Assembly (NCBI GenBank): GCA_943331295.2
Contig: CALQLA020000014.1
Coordinates: 33,756 to 97,755 of the forward strand
Direction of reading: 5' to 3'
Length of the DNA: 64,000 nt
DNA from: Bordetella parapertussis
GTDB lineage: Bacteria; Pseudomonadota; Gammaproteobacteria; Burkholderiales; Casimicrobiaceae
Shown here: piece after piece, positions 8,073 to 16,689 of the stretch
Numbering within the stretch: position 1 is the first letter of the stretch
Layout: each line of letters opens with the position of its first letter
Notes under the pieces: model-generated
What the model was told of the DNA's origin: nothing
Databases searched by the model: none
Seen by the model: the letters and a program-made list of their open reading frames with translations, nothing else
Position numbers and translations under genes: made by a program

Positions 8073-9464
8073 TCAGGCCGGCACGGCGTCCCGCGTCGCG
8101 GCCGCTGCGCGCAGCGGCGCAAGCAGCGTGCGGACCTGCGCGACGCGATCGAGCGACTCCAGCTCGGTCCACAGGCGCCCGGCCACGGCATCGTCCAGGA
8201 TGCCGCCGCTGCAGGCGAGGAACTTGGCGCGACGCTCGGCGGGCGTCATCGGGTTGCGCGGGTCGCCCGACGGGAACATCACCCGGCGCGTGAACGACTG
8301 CCCGCGCGCGCGGACGGTCACCTCCGCCGGCACGCCGTCGGCGCTGGCGGTGGCGGCAAGGTCGTCCCGCACGTTGAACGTGACGCGCGGCAGCAAGGCG
8401 GCAACCCGCGGATCGGCGACCCATCCGGGCTCGAAGTGGCGCTGCACGGCGGCGCCGTCGATCGCGCCGACCGCGAGGCAGTATTCCATGCTGAACTTGC
8501 CTTCGAGGCCGGTGCGCGGGCGCGGATAGAGCAACACCTTCTTCGCCAGCGGATGCGCGACGCAGTCGATCGCCTCGATCTCCTCCGGTGCGAATCCGTG
8601 CTCGGCGCGGAGCCCGATGATCGCATCGAGCGCGCAATGGGTGCAGCCGCAGGCCGAGTGGCGCTTCAGCACGATGCCCGGTTCGGACAGTTCCCACGGC
8701 CGGCCGAGCGCGGCGGCGAGTTCCGCCGGCGTGGGCATGCTGCGCGCGTTGAGCGTGCGCGCCCAGCCGACCTCGCCCTCGAACGCCGTGAGGTCCGACG
8801 TGAAGCCCTCGCGCGCCAGTTCGGCGGCAAGCACGCCGCCGCGCGCGGCGTTGCCGGCGTGGAACGGCTTGGTCATCGTGCCGAAATTCCGGCGCACGCC
8901 GCAGGCCTCGGACGCCGCGATGCCCAGCGCCTGCGCGATCTGCGGCTCGGTCAGTCCCAGCAGCCGGGACGCCGCCGCCGTCGCGCCGATCACGCCGACC
9001 GACGCGGTCGAGTGCCAGCCATGCTCGTAATGGCCGGGATTCACCCAGCGGCCCAGCTTGCCGATGACCTCGACGCCGATCGCGTAGGCGAGGAGCAGCT
9101 CCCGTCCCGACGCACCGACACTCTCGGCCACCGCCAGCGCGGCGGGCAGCACCGCGACCGACGGATGCCCGTACAGTGTCCACAGGATGTCGTCGTAGTC
9201 GAGCGCGTGCGCCGCGGCGCCGTTGGCGAGCGCCGCCGCCTGCGCGCTGACGCCTTGCGCGCCGCCGAAGATCGTCGCGGCGCCGGTCCCGCTGGAGGCC
9301 GTGGCCACGCGCCGGATGATGGTTCCCAGTTCCGTCCTCGTGCCGACGATGCCGCAGGCGATGCAATCCGAGATCGCCTCGCGGGCACCGGCGACGTCCT
9401 TGTCCGACAGCGCGTCGAAGCCGGTCGTCGCCGTGAAATGGGCCAGTGTCTCGCTGATGGTCAT
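8073..9464 (-). CDS. MmgE/PrpD family protein, second copy
   Basis: 463 residues. It has the family signature ANGAAAHALDYDD followed by GHPSVAVLPAALA, and RNFGTMTKPFHAGNAARGG, the segment containing the conserved Lys-Pro-x-His. Family members dehydrate, epimerise or decarboxylate polycarboxylates. The start codon overlaps the stop of the CoA-transferase gene (ATGA at 9461-9464), and its own stop is 1 base from the next start, so it is translationally coupled on both sides. It is shorter than copy one and retains the more standard motif. The exact reaction is not assignable. Confidence 0.87.
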   Translation of the reverse strand: MTISETLAHFTATTGFDALSDKDVAGAREAISDCIACGIVGTRTELGTIIRRVATASSGTGAATIFGGAQGVSAQAAALANGAAAHALDYDDILWTLYGHPSVAVLPAALAVAESVGASGRELLLAYAIGVEVIGKLGRWVNPGHYEHGWHSTASVGVIGATAAASRLLGLTEPQIAQALGIAASEACGVRRNFGTMTKPFHAGNAARGGVLAAELAREGFTSDLTAFEGEVGWARTLNARSMPTPAELAAALGRPWELSEPGIVLKRHSACGCTHCALDAIIGLRAEHGFAPEEIEAIDCVAHPLAKKVLLYPRPRTGLEGKFSMEYCLAVGAIDGAAVQRHFEPGWVADPRVAALLPRVTFNVRDDLAATASADGVPAEVTVRARGQSFTRRVMFPSGDPRNPMTPAERRAKFLACSGGILDDAVAGRLWTELESLDRVAQVRTLLAPLRAAAATRDAVPA

Positions 9465-10681
9465 ATGACGCCCTCGCGCTTCAGGTTGTCGATCGCGCCG
9501 GCATCGAGCCCGAGGAGCTCGCGCAGCACGGCTTCGGTGTGCTCGCCCGGCATCGGCGCGGGCGTCGCTACGCCGTCGCGGATGCCGTCGACCTTGATCG
9601 GATTGCCCGGCGCGCGGGCGCGGCCGTATACCGGATGCTGCGTTTCGACGACCATGTGCCGCGCGAGCACCACCGGGTCGTTCAGCACGCGGTCGATGGT
9701 GTTGATCGGCCCGCAGGGCACCCGCAGCGCCAGGAGGTCCGCCAGCCACTCGTCCGCGGTGCGGGTGAGCAGGATCGGCCGGATGATGCCGAGAAGCTCG
9801 GCACGGCGCCCGGACCGGGCCTCGGAGCTGCGGTAGCGCGGGTCCGCGGCAATCTCGGGGATGCCCAGCACGTCGCAGGTCTCCTTCCAGTAGCGCTCGC
9901 CGAAGATCGCGATGACGATCCAGCCCGCCTTCGTCGCGAAGGCCTGGTACGGCACGTTGACCTGATGGCCGGAACCCTGCGGCCCCGGCACGTCGCCCGT
10001 GTTGAGGTAATGCGCTCCCATGTACGACAGCAGCGCGACCATGCCGTCGAGCATGCTGATCTCGACGTGGCGGCCCCGGCCGGTCAGGCTGCGCGCGTGC
10101 AGCGCCGCGAGGATGCCGGTGGCCGCGTGCATCCCGGCCGCGAGGTCGCCCATCGGCAGGCCGAGCCGCACCGGCGTGCCACCGGGCTCGCCGGTCACGC
10201 TCATCGCGCCGCCCATCGCCTGCACCACGAGGTCGAAGCTCGAGCGCAGCGCGTAGTCGCCCGTCGAGCCGAAGCCCGAGATCGCGCACGAGACAAGCCG
10301 CGGGTTCACCGCCTGCCGCAGCTCGTCGTAGTCCACGCCGAACCGCGCCATCGTCCCGGGCCGGAAGTTGTCGATGATCACGTCCGCCTTCGCCGCCAGC
10401 GCGCGCAGCGTGGCGACGCCCTGCGGGTGCTTCAGGTTGAGCGACAGCCCTTCCTTGTTGCGGTTGACGCTGGTGAAGTACGACGACATGCCGTGGCCGA
10501 GCGACGGCGCGAGGCTGCGCGTCGTGTCCACGTCGGTGATCGGCTCGATCTTCAGCACGCGGGCACCGAGGTCCGCGAGCGTCATCGTGCAGTGCGGCCC
10601 CGCCAGCGCGCGGGTGAGGTCGATCACCAGCAGGTCGGCCAGCGGCGGGGCGAGGCCCGCCGCGCTTCGCGCCTCCGTCAC
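9461..10681 (-). CDS. CaiB/BaiF family (class III) CoA-transferase
   Basis: 406 residues, standard for family III transferases, which move CoA between acids through an aspartyl-CoA thioester. Seen: VIDLTRALAGPHCTMTLADLG, the adenine-side ARVLKIEP, NRNKEGLSLNL, VIIDNFRPGTM, and PMGDLAAGMHAATG, whose Asp179 is the likely catalytic aspartate. The start is GTG at 10681 overlapping the stop of dctP (GTGA). Placed between the TRAP transporter and the MmgE/PrpD genes, it probably activates the imported acid with CoA from succinyl-CoA or another acyl-CoA (inference). Confidence 0.9.
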   Translation of the reverse strand: MTEARSAAGLAPPLADLLVIDLTRALAGPHCTMTLADLGARVLKIEPITDVDTTRSLAPSLGHGMSSYFTSVNRNKEGLSLNLKHPQGVATLRALAAKADVIIDNFRPGTMARFGVDYDELRQAVNPRLVSCAISGFGSTGDYALRSSFDLVVQAMGGAMSVTGEPGGTPVRLGLPMGDLAAGMHAATGILAALHARSLTGRGRHVEISMLDGMVALLSYMGAHYLNTGDVPGPQGSGHQVNVPYQAFATKAGWIVIAIFGERYWKETCDVLGIPEIAADPRYRSSEARSGRRAELLGIIRPILLTRTADEWLADLLALRVPCGPINTIDRVLNDPVVLARHMVVETQHPVYGRARAPGNPIKVDGIRDGVATPAPMPGEHTEAVLRELLGLDAGAIDNLKREGVI

Positions 10682-11676
10682 TGCGCGGCTTCCTTCTCCA
10701 TCAGCTTCAGCAGCTCGGCACCGTCGGGGCCGGCCTTCGACAGCCAGAATTCGCGCGCCGGCGCCGCGGCCGCCTGCCAGACCTTGACCTCGGCCGGGGA
10801 CAGCTCGGTGACGGTCACGCCGTTGGCGCGCAGCGTCTTCACGCCCTCCGCGTCGTCCTGCTCCTGCACCTTGCTCGCCCAGGCCGCGGCTTCCTGCACC
10901 GCCTCGGCCAGGATCTTCTGGTTCGCCGGCGACAGCTTCTCGTAGACGGCCTTCCGGATCACGAAGAAGTACGGGATGCTGTTGTGGTTGTCGATGGTGA
11001 CGTACTTCATCGCGCCGAACATCTTGCGCTCGATGATCGACGACATCCCCGTGTGCGCGCCGTCGACGGTCCCGCGCTCCAGCGCGAGGAACACCTCCGA
11101 GCCGGACATGAAGACGGGGCTCGCCCCGAACGCCTGCAGCAGCTTGGCGCCGATGTCGTTGTTGGTGCGGATCTTGAGCCCCTTGAAGTCGTCGGGCTTC
11201 TTCAGCTCGCGCTTGTTGTTGCCGTAGATGCCGAAGCCGTAGTTGAAGTAGCCGAGGCCGACCAGGTTGAAGCGATCGAGCTCGGCGAGGAGCTTCGCGC
11301 CGACCGGGCCGGCGAGCACCCGCTGCGCCTGCGCGTGCGTCGTGATCACGTAGGGCACGTCGAGGATGCCGGCGATCGGCATCACCCCGGTCCAGTAGAG
11401 CGTCGGCGACAGCCCGGCGTCGATCCCGCCCGAATTGATCGTCTTGATGAAGGTGCTGTCCTTGGCGAGCTGCCCGGCCGGGTACAGCTCGATCTTGACC
11501 TGGCCACCGCTGCGCTTGGCGACGTTGTCGGCGACCATCTGCGCCGCCTTGTTGAAGTTGTGCGTGACCGGCAGCTCGAACGACAGCTTGATCGTCTGTA
11601 CCTGGGCGTGCGCGGCGCCGGCCGCGAACAGCGCCGCGGCGCACAGCCCGGCGAGCGAGCGGAGGGAGGAAGGCAT
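10678..11676 (-). CDS. dctP: TRAP transporter solute-binding protein, DctP family
   Basis: 332 residues with a cleavable signal peptide (hydrophobic GLCAAALFAAGAAHA, cleavage after AHA). The DctP fold follows, with LKIRTNNDIGAKLLQAFGAS carrying the conserved arginine that clamps the substrate carboxylate in most DctP proteins. It captures an organic acid in the periplasm for DctQM. It comes 34 bases after dctM and its stop overlaps the CoA-transferase start. The carboxylate-type arginine fits an acid substrate; which acid cannot be read from the sequence. Confidence 0.93.
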   Translation of the reverse strand: MPSSLRSLAGLCAAALFAAGAAHAQVQTIKLSFELPVTHNFNKAAQMVADNVAKRSGGQVKIELYPAGQLAKDSTFIKTINSGGIDAGLSPTLYWTGVMPIAGILDVPYVITTHAQAQRVLAGPVGAKLLAELDRFNLVGLGYFNYGFGIYGNNKRELKKPDDFKGLKIRTNNDIGAKLLQAFGASPVFMSGSEVFLALERGTVDGAHTGMSSIIERKMFGAMKYVTIDNHNSIPYFFVIRKAVYEKLSPANQKILAEAVQEAAAWASKVQEQDDAEGVKTLRANGVTVTELSPAEVKVWQAAAAPAREFWLSKAGPDGAELLKLMEKEAAQ

Positions 11677-11710
11677 GGCGAGACTCCTTGCGGTGGAAGG
11701 GTTGCGGCGG

Positions 11711-12982
11711 TCAGTGCTTCGGCAGCCAGGTGGCGAGCGACGGGAAGGCCATCACCAGGACCAGCACGAGCGTGATGAGGAACATGAAGGGAACCGTCCC
11801 CTTCAGCACCTCCATGAAGTTCTTCTCCCCGGTGATGCCCATGATCACGAACAGGTTGAGCCCGACGGGCGGCGTGATCGTCGCGAGCTCCATGTTGATG
11901 ACCATCATCACGGCGAACCAGATCGGGTCGATGCCCAGCGAGACGGTGATCGGAAAGACGATCGGCAGCGTGATCAGCATGATCGAGGCGACGTCGAGGA
12001 AGTCGCCCATGAAGATCCAGATGACGTTGATCAGGATGAGGAAGATCCACTTGGTGGTCCCGAGCCCGGCCAGCGTGCCGATGATCTCCTGCGCGATCTG
12101 CAGCGTCGTCACCACCCGGGCCAGCAGCAGCGCGCCGGCGATGATCAGGAGCAGCATCACCGACACGCGGACCGTGTCGAGCAGGATCGGCAGCAGGTCC
12201 TTGAAGCCGATCGACCGGTAGACCAGCATGCTGAGCAGGATACTGTAGATCGCGCCGATCGCCGCCGCCTCGGTCGGCGTGACGATGCCGCCGTAGATGC
12301 TGCCCAGCACCACCACCGGCAGCAGCAGCGCGCCGATGTGGCGGACGCTGAACGCGATGCGCTCGCCTATCGGCGCGCGCTCGGCGCGCGGCAGCCGGCC
12401 CGACGAATACGCGTAGCCGACGATGTAGACGATGAACACCAGCATCATCACCAGCCCGGGCACGACCCCCGCGAGGTACAGGTGGCCGACCGACGCGCCT
12501 GTGATCGCGGCGTAGAGGACGAACGGGATGCTGGGCGGGATCAGGATGCCGAGGGTGCCGCCACCGGCGACGAGACCGTAGGCGAAGCGCTTCGGGTAGC
12601 CGTGCTGGCGCATCGCCGGAATCGCCGAGGTGCCGACGGTCGCGGCCGTGGTGGTGCTCGATCCGGCGACCGCGGCGAAGAAGCCGCACGACAGCACCGT
12701 CGCGATGCCGAGGCCGCCAGGCCAGTGCCCCACCCAGCGGTTCATCACGTCGAACAGGTGGTCGCCGATCTTCCCGGTCGCGAGCACCTGGCTCATCAGC
12801 ACGAACAGTGGCACCGCGGCCAGCTCGTAGATCGACAGCGAGTCGAAGAAGACCTGCGGCACGATCGACAGCGGCTCGCCGGTGGCAACCAGGATCACGA
12901 TCGCCGTCGCGCTGAGCGCGAACGCCACGGGCGTCCCGAGGACCAGTAGCCCGATCACCAGCCCGAGCAGGAGCAGGCTCAT
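11711..12982 (-). CDS. dctM: TRAP transporter large permease, DctM family
   Basis: 423-residue polytopic inner-membrane protein of the DctM family, the sodium-coupled transport subunit. Visible family segments are MSLLLLGLVIGLLVLGTPVA, FFAAVAGSSTTTAATVG, GGGTLGILIPPSIPFVLYA and ATITPPVGLNLFVI. Its ATG overlaps the dctQ stop (ATGA at 12979-12982), fixing the start and indicating coupling. It partners with DctQ and DctP of the same operon. Confidence 0.95.
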   Translation of the reverse strand: MSLLLLGLVIGLLVLGTPVAFALSATAIVILVATGEPLSIVPQVFFDSLSIYELAAVPLFVLMSQVLATGKIGDHLFDVMNRWVGHWPGGLGIATVLSCGFFAAVAGSSTTTAATVGTSAIPAMRQHGYPKRFAYGLVAGGGTLGILIPPSIPFVLYAAITGASVGHLYLAGVVPGLVMMLVFIVYIVGYAYSSGRLPRAERAPIGERIAFSVRHIGALLLPVVVLGSIYGGIVTPTEAAAIGAIYSILLSMLVYRSIGFKDLLPILLDTVRVSVMLLLIIAGALLLARVVTTLQIAQEIIGTLAGLGTTKWIFLILINVIWIFMGDFLDVASIMLITLPIVFPITVSLGIDPIWFAVMMVINMELATITPPVGLNLFVIMGITGEKNFMEVLKGTVPFMFLITLVLVLVMAFPSLATWLPKH

Positions 12983-13497
12983 CGGGTCGCGTCTTCCATC
13001 GCCAGCAGCTCCGGATCGGTCGACTCCGAGTGGATGTGCGGATCCAGGAGCAGCAGCACCGCCTGCACGAGCAGCAGCGCGGCGCCGAGCGGGATGCTGA
13101 GCTGCGGAATCCACATCGGCATCGCGAGCGGCGTGAGCGAGACGTCTCCCAGCCTGAAGGAGCGGACGACGTCCTCGCCACCCCAGTACAGGAGGATCAG
13201 CGCGAAGGCGACCACGACCACCAGCGTGAACCGGTACATGGCCTGCTGGACCGGCCGCGGGAAGAGCTTGCGCACGACGTCGACGGCGATGTGCGCGTGG
13301 ACGCGCAGCGTGTACGCCGCGCCGAGCGCGGTGCTCGCGACCAGGAGGTACGAGACGACCTCGAGCGCCCAGGTGGTCGGCCGCGACAGGACGTAGCGCG
13401 CGAAGACGTCGACGACCATCACCAGCATGATGCCGGCGATCGCGATCGCCGCGGTGATGCCGCCGTAGATGACGAGCTTGCCGGCCAGCCGCTTCAC
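12979..13497 (-). CDS. dctQ: TRAP transporter small permease, DctQ family
   Basis: 172 residues with four predicted membrane helices (starting KLVIYGGITAAIAIAGIML, then VVSYLLVASTALGAAYTLR) and the conserved ARYVLSRPTTWALEV segment of DctQ. It stabilises and orients DctM. The start is GTG at 13497, overlapping the stop of the B12-binding subunit gene (GTGA), so mutase and transporter genes are one translational unit. Confidence 0.92.
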   Translation of the reverse strand: MKRLAGKLVIYGGITAAIAIAGIMLVMVVDVFARYVLSRPTTWALEVVSYLLVASTALGAAYTLRVHAHIAVDVVRKLFPRPVQQAMYRFTLVVVVAFALILLYWGGEDVVRSFRLGDVSLTPLAMPMWIPQLSIPLGAALLLVQAVLLLLDPHIHSESTDPELLAMEDATR

Positions 13498-13925
13498 CCG
13501 GCGCGCCTCGAGCGGTCGGCGTGGTCGCGGATGAAGGCGACGATCCGGTCGATCGGGGTGCCCGGCAGGAAGATCTCGCGGATGCCCATCTCCTTCAGCA
13601 GCGGGATGTCCTCGTCCGGTATGATGCCGCCGGCCACGACCATGATGTCGTCGCCGCGGCCGCGCTGTTTCAGCGCGGCGATGAGCTTCGGCGCGAGCAT
13701 CAGGTGGTCGGCCGCGGAGAAGTTGATCGCCACGACGTCGGCGTCCTCGTCGACGGCGGCGTCCGCGATCTGGTCGACCGCGAGCCGCATACCGAGGTAG
13801 ATCACCTCCATCCCGGCGTCGCGCAGCGCGCGCGTGATCACCTTGATGCCGCGGTCGTGACCATCGAGGCCGGGCTTGCCGGCGACGACGCGGATCCTGC
13901 CCGGCGTCACCACTGTGGAGGTCAT
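13494..13925 (-). CDS. B12-binding (small) subunit of an acyl-CoA mutase
   Basis: 143-residue stand-alone cobalamin-binding domain. The DxHxxG motif is visible as GLDGHDRG near residue 20, with the cobalt-ligating histidine; NFSAAD and VAGGIIPDED line the dimethylbenzimidazole tail pocket. It pairs with the large subunit encoded 2 bases upstream. Separate large and small subunits are the architecture of isobutyryl-CoA mutase, 2-hydroxyisobutyryl-CoA mutase and archaeal methylmalonyl-CoA mutase, not of the usual fused bacterial MutB. The ATG at 13925 was chosen because it follows the large-subunit stop directly. Confidence 0.93.
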   Translation of the reverse strand: MTSTVVTPGRIRVVAGKPGLDGHDRGIKVITRALRDAGMEVIYLGMRLAVDQIADAAVDEDADVVAINFSAADHLMLAPKLIAALKQRGRGDDIMVVAGGIIPDEDIPLLKEMGIREIFLPGTPIDRIVAFIRDHADRSRRAG

Positions 13926-13927
13926 GG

Positions 13928-15640
13928 TCAGTAGGCCTGCATCGGGTTGTGGACGCCCCAGCACTTGCGCAGCACGCCGCAGATCTCGCCGAGGGTGATG
14001 CGCGCCTTGGCCGCCTCGATGAACAGCGGCATCAGGTTGGTGGTGCCGCGCGCCGCGGCGTCGATCGCTCCGAGCAGCGACTCCACGCGCGCGGCGTCGC
14101 GCCGGGCGCGCAGCTGCGCCAGCCGTTCGCACTGCTGCCGCTCGACGGCGGGGTCGACGCGGAAGGTCTCGATCTTCTCGGGCTCGCTGCCTTCCGCGGC
14201 ACGGTACTTGTTCATGCCGACGAAGACGTGCTCGCCCGACTCGACCTTGCGCTGGAACCGGTAACTCGCGTCGTCGATCTCGCGCTGGACCCAGCCGCTC
14301 TCGTGCGCCGCGATCATCCCGCCCATGTCGTCGATCTGCCGCAGGATCGCCTCGGCCCGGGTCTCGATCTCGTTGGTCAGCGCTTCCACGTAATACGAAC
14401 CGCCCAGCGGGTCGATCGTATTGGTGATGCCGAACTCCTCGGCCATCATCTGCTGCGTGCGCAGCGCGATGCGCGCGGCGCGCTCGGTGGGCAGCGCGAA
14501 AGCCTCGTCGAGGCCGGCGGTGAAGATCGCCTGCGCGCCGCCCAGCGCGCCGATCAGCGCGTGCATCGCGATGCGGACGATGTTGTTCTCGGGCTCCTGC
14601 CGCGTCAGCGTCGAGCCCAGCGTGCCGCAGTAGATCCGGAACATCGACGAGCGCGGATCCTTCGGCGCGAACCGCTCTTCCATCATCCGCGCGAACAGCC
14701 GGCGCGCCGCGCGGAACTTGGCGACTTCCTCGAACAGGTCGCGGTAGCAGCCCAGCGAATACGACAACCGGGGTGCGAAGTCGTCGACGTCGAGTCCCCG
14801 CGCCAGCGCCTCCCGGATGTAGACGATCGCGTGGGCGATCGTGAACGCGAGTTCCTGGACGGCGTCGGCACCCGCCTCGCGCATGTGCACACCGGTGATC
14901 GACAGCGTGTTCCACTTCGGCACGTGGTGGAAGCAGTGCTCGATCAGGTCGGTGGTGAGCCGCAGCGACGGGCGCACCGGGAAGATGTAGGTGCCCCGGG
15001 CGACGTATTCCTTGAGGATGTCGTTCTGCGTCGTGCCCTGCAGCGCCGACAGCGGAATGCCGCGCTCCTCGGCCATCGCGATGTAGAACGCGAGCATCAC
15101 CGGCGCGGTGGCGTTGATCGTCATCGCCACGCTGGCCTTCTCGATCGGCACGCCGGCGAACAGCGCCTGCATGTCCTCGATCGAGTCGATTGCGACGCCG
15201 ACCTTGCCCACCGCGCCCGTCGCCTGCGGGTCGTCCGAGTCGTAGCCGATCTGGCTGGGGAGGTCGAACGCGACGGTGAGGCCCGTCTCGTTGTGGGCGA
15301 GCAGGTACTTGAAGCGCAGGTTCGCCTCCTGCGCGGTGCCGAAGCCGGAATACGGGCGGATCGTCCACAGCCGGCCCCGGTACATGGTCGGGTACACGCC
15401 GCGGACGAAGGGCGCCTCGCCGGGGAAGCCTTCCCGCGCGGCGTACTCGCCGGCCGGCACGTCGAGCGGCGTGTAGATCCGCTTGATCGGGATGTTCGCC
15501 TCCGACAGGAACTCCTGCTTGCGCTCCGGGGTGCGCCGCAGCACGGCGGCCAGCGCCCCGCTCTCCCACCGCGCGCGCGCCGCCGCAAGGTCCTCGCCCG
15601 CGCCGCCTTCCGACCGCATCCCGTCCTGGCTGTCCGCCAT
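13928..15640 (-). CDS. Acyl-CoA mutase large subunit (methylmalonyl-CoA mutase family)
   Basis: 570-residue TIM-barrel subunit of a coenzyme-B12 acyl-CoA mutase, lacking a fused B12 domain. A gapless alignment by eye to Propionibacterium MutB between its residues 89 and 283 gives Tyr89=Tyr97, Ser114=Thr122, Thr195=Thr203, Gln197=Gln205, Arg207=Arg215, His244=His252, Arg283=Arg291, but Tyr243=Val251. Tyr89 and Arg207 mark enzymes acting on a carboxylated (methylmalonyl-type) substrate; isobutyryl- and 2-hydroxyisobutyryl-CoA mutases replace both. The Val at 251 is unusual. Start at 15640; a reverse promoter lies about 100 bases upstream. First gene of the catabolic operon; a MeaB chaperone is in the divergent operon. 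Confidence 0.92.
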   Translation of the reverse strand: MADSQDGMRSEGGAGEDLAAARARWESGALAAVLRRTPERKQEFLSEANIPIKRIYTPLDVPAGEYAAREGFPGEAPFVRGVYPTMYRGRLWTIRPYSGFGTAQEANLRFKYLLAHNETGLTVAFDLPSQIGYDSDDPQATGAVGKVGVAIDSIEDMQALFAGVPIEKASVAMTINATAPVMLAFYIAMAEERGIPLSALQGTTQNDILKEYVARGTYIFPVRPSLRLTTDLIEHCFHHVPKWNTLSITGVHMREAGADAVQELAFTIAHAIVYIREALARGLDVDDFAPRLSYSLGCYRDLFEEVAKFRAARRLFARMMEERFAPKDPRSSMFRIYCGTLGSTLTRQEPENNIVRIAMHALIGALGGAQAIFTAGLDEAFALPTERAARIALRTQQMMAEEFGITNTIDPLGGSYYVEALTNEIETRAEAILRQIDDMGGMIAAHESGWVQREIDDASYRFQRKVESGEHVFVGMNKYRAAEGSEPEKIETFRVDPAVERQQCERLAQLRARRDAARVESLLGAIDAAARGTTNLMPLFIEAAKARITLGEICGVLRKCWGVHNPMQAY

Positions 15641-15738
15641 CGCTCCTCCTGTCGCCCGCGCCGCGCCCGCCCGGTCCGTCGCGCCACGGCGGTGCCGATG
15701 CCCGGTTTTTTTTCGCCGGCTGACGCGTCGAAGCGGGC

Positions 15739-15768
15739 AGAATACATGATTTCCGAATCACCGTTCAA
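15739..15768 (-). promoter_or_regulatory. Putative sigma-70 promoter of the reverse catabolic operon
   Basis: Read on the reverse strand, TTGAAC (15763-15768) and TATTCT (15739-15744) are separated by 18 bases. It lies upstream of the mutase large-subunit gene and back to back with a forward candidate promoter, in the only AT-richer part of the 243-base divergent region. The TetR-family regulator of the forward operon is a candidate to act here. Confidence 0.45.
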
Positions 15769-15775
15769 GTTTTTG

Positions 15776-15804
15776 TTGATCGGGTGCGGAACCGGGGGCA
15801 TAAT
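15776..15804 (+). promoter_or_regulatory. Putative sigma-70 promoter of the forward catabolic operon
   Basis: TTGATC (15776-15781) and CATAAT (15799-15804) with a 17-base spacer, about 80 bases before the crotonase ATG at 15884. It is adjacent to the reverse candidate promoter, so one operator could control both. Confidence 0.4.
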
Positions 15805-15883
15805 CGGCGGCGCCGGCACGACGGGCCAGGAACCGGACGCCATCCATAGCGACGAAAACGGCGCGCAGCCGCAGGGGGACAAC

Positions 15884-16678
15884 ATGGACTACCGCAACTA
15901 CCGCGAACTGGCGATCGCACGCGCCGGCTCCATCCTCACCGTCACCATGAACCGCCCCGAGCGCCTGAACGCGATCGGCGGCGTGCTCCACGAGGAACTC
16001 TCGCGGATCTTCCAGGACATCGCGCAGGACGAGGCGACCGACGTCGTCATCCTCACCGGCGCCGGCGAAGCCTTCTCGGCGGGCGGCGACATCGACTGGC
16101 TGCAGGAAGTCGCCGAGACGCCGGAGAAGTTCGAGCAGGTCGCCGCCGAGGCCAAGCGCATCATCTTCGGGATGCTGGAATGCGACCGGCCGGTGATCGC
16201 CCGCGTCAACGGCCCGGCGACCGGCCTCGGGGCCACGATAGCCCTCTTCTGCGACATCATCGTCGCCGCCGACACCGCGAAGATCGGCGACCCGCACGTG
16301 CGCGTGGGCTTCGTCGCCGGCGACGGTGGCGCCGTCATCTGGCCGCAGCTCGTCGGCTATGCCCGGGCGAAGGAGTACCTGATGACCGGCGACCTGATGA
16401 CCGCCGCCGAGGCCGAGCGGATCGGCCTCATCAACCACGTGGTCGCCCCGGCCGACCTCGACGCGAAGGTGAACGAGATCGCGGGCAAGCTCGCCCGCGG
16501 CGCGACGAAGGCGATCCGCTGGACCAAGATGGCCACCAACATCGGCCTGAAGCAGCTGGCGCACAGCATGATGGACGCCTCGCTCGCCTACGAATCGCTG
16601 TCGAACCGCACCGCCGACCATCTCGAGGCCGTGCGTGCGTTCCGCGAGAAGCGCAAGCCCGTCTTCACCGGCCGCTAG
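15884..16678 (+). CDS. Crotonase-superfamily protein, noncanonical active site
   Basis: 264 residues with a crotonase fold (TMNRPERLNAIGG; AFSAGGDIDWL oxyanion hole; GPATGLGATIALFCD). The hydratase glutamates align to Thr118 and His138, so classical enoyl-CoA hydration is unlikely; Asp147 (AGDGG) is the nearest acidic residue to the isomerase-type position. The start at 15884 has GCAGGGGGAC upstream as a ribosome site. It leads the forward operon and is followed after 11 bases by an acyl-CoA dehydrogenase gene, so it likely acts on an acyl-CoA made by that enzyme or by the mutase (inference). Confidence 0.87.
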   Translation: MDYRNYRELAIARAGSILTVTMNRPERLNAIGGVLHEELSRIFQDIAQDEATDVVILTGAGEAFSAGGDIDWLQEVAETPEKFEQVAAEAKRIIFGMLECDRPVIARVNGPATGLGATIALFCDIIVAADTAKIGDPHVRVGFVAGDGGAVIWPQLVGYARAKEYLMTGDLMTAAEAERIGLINHVVAPADLDAKVNEIAGKLARGATKAIRWTKMATNIGLKQLAHSMMDASLAYESLSNRTADHLEAVRAFREKRKPVFTGR

Positions 16679-16689
16679 GGAAACCCGCG

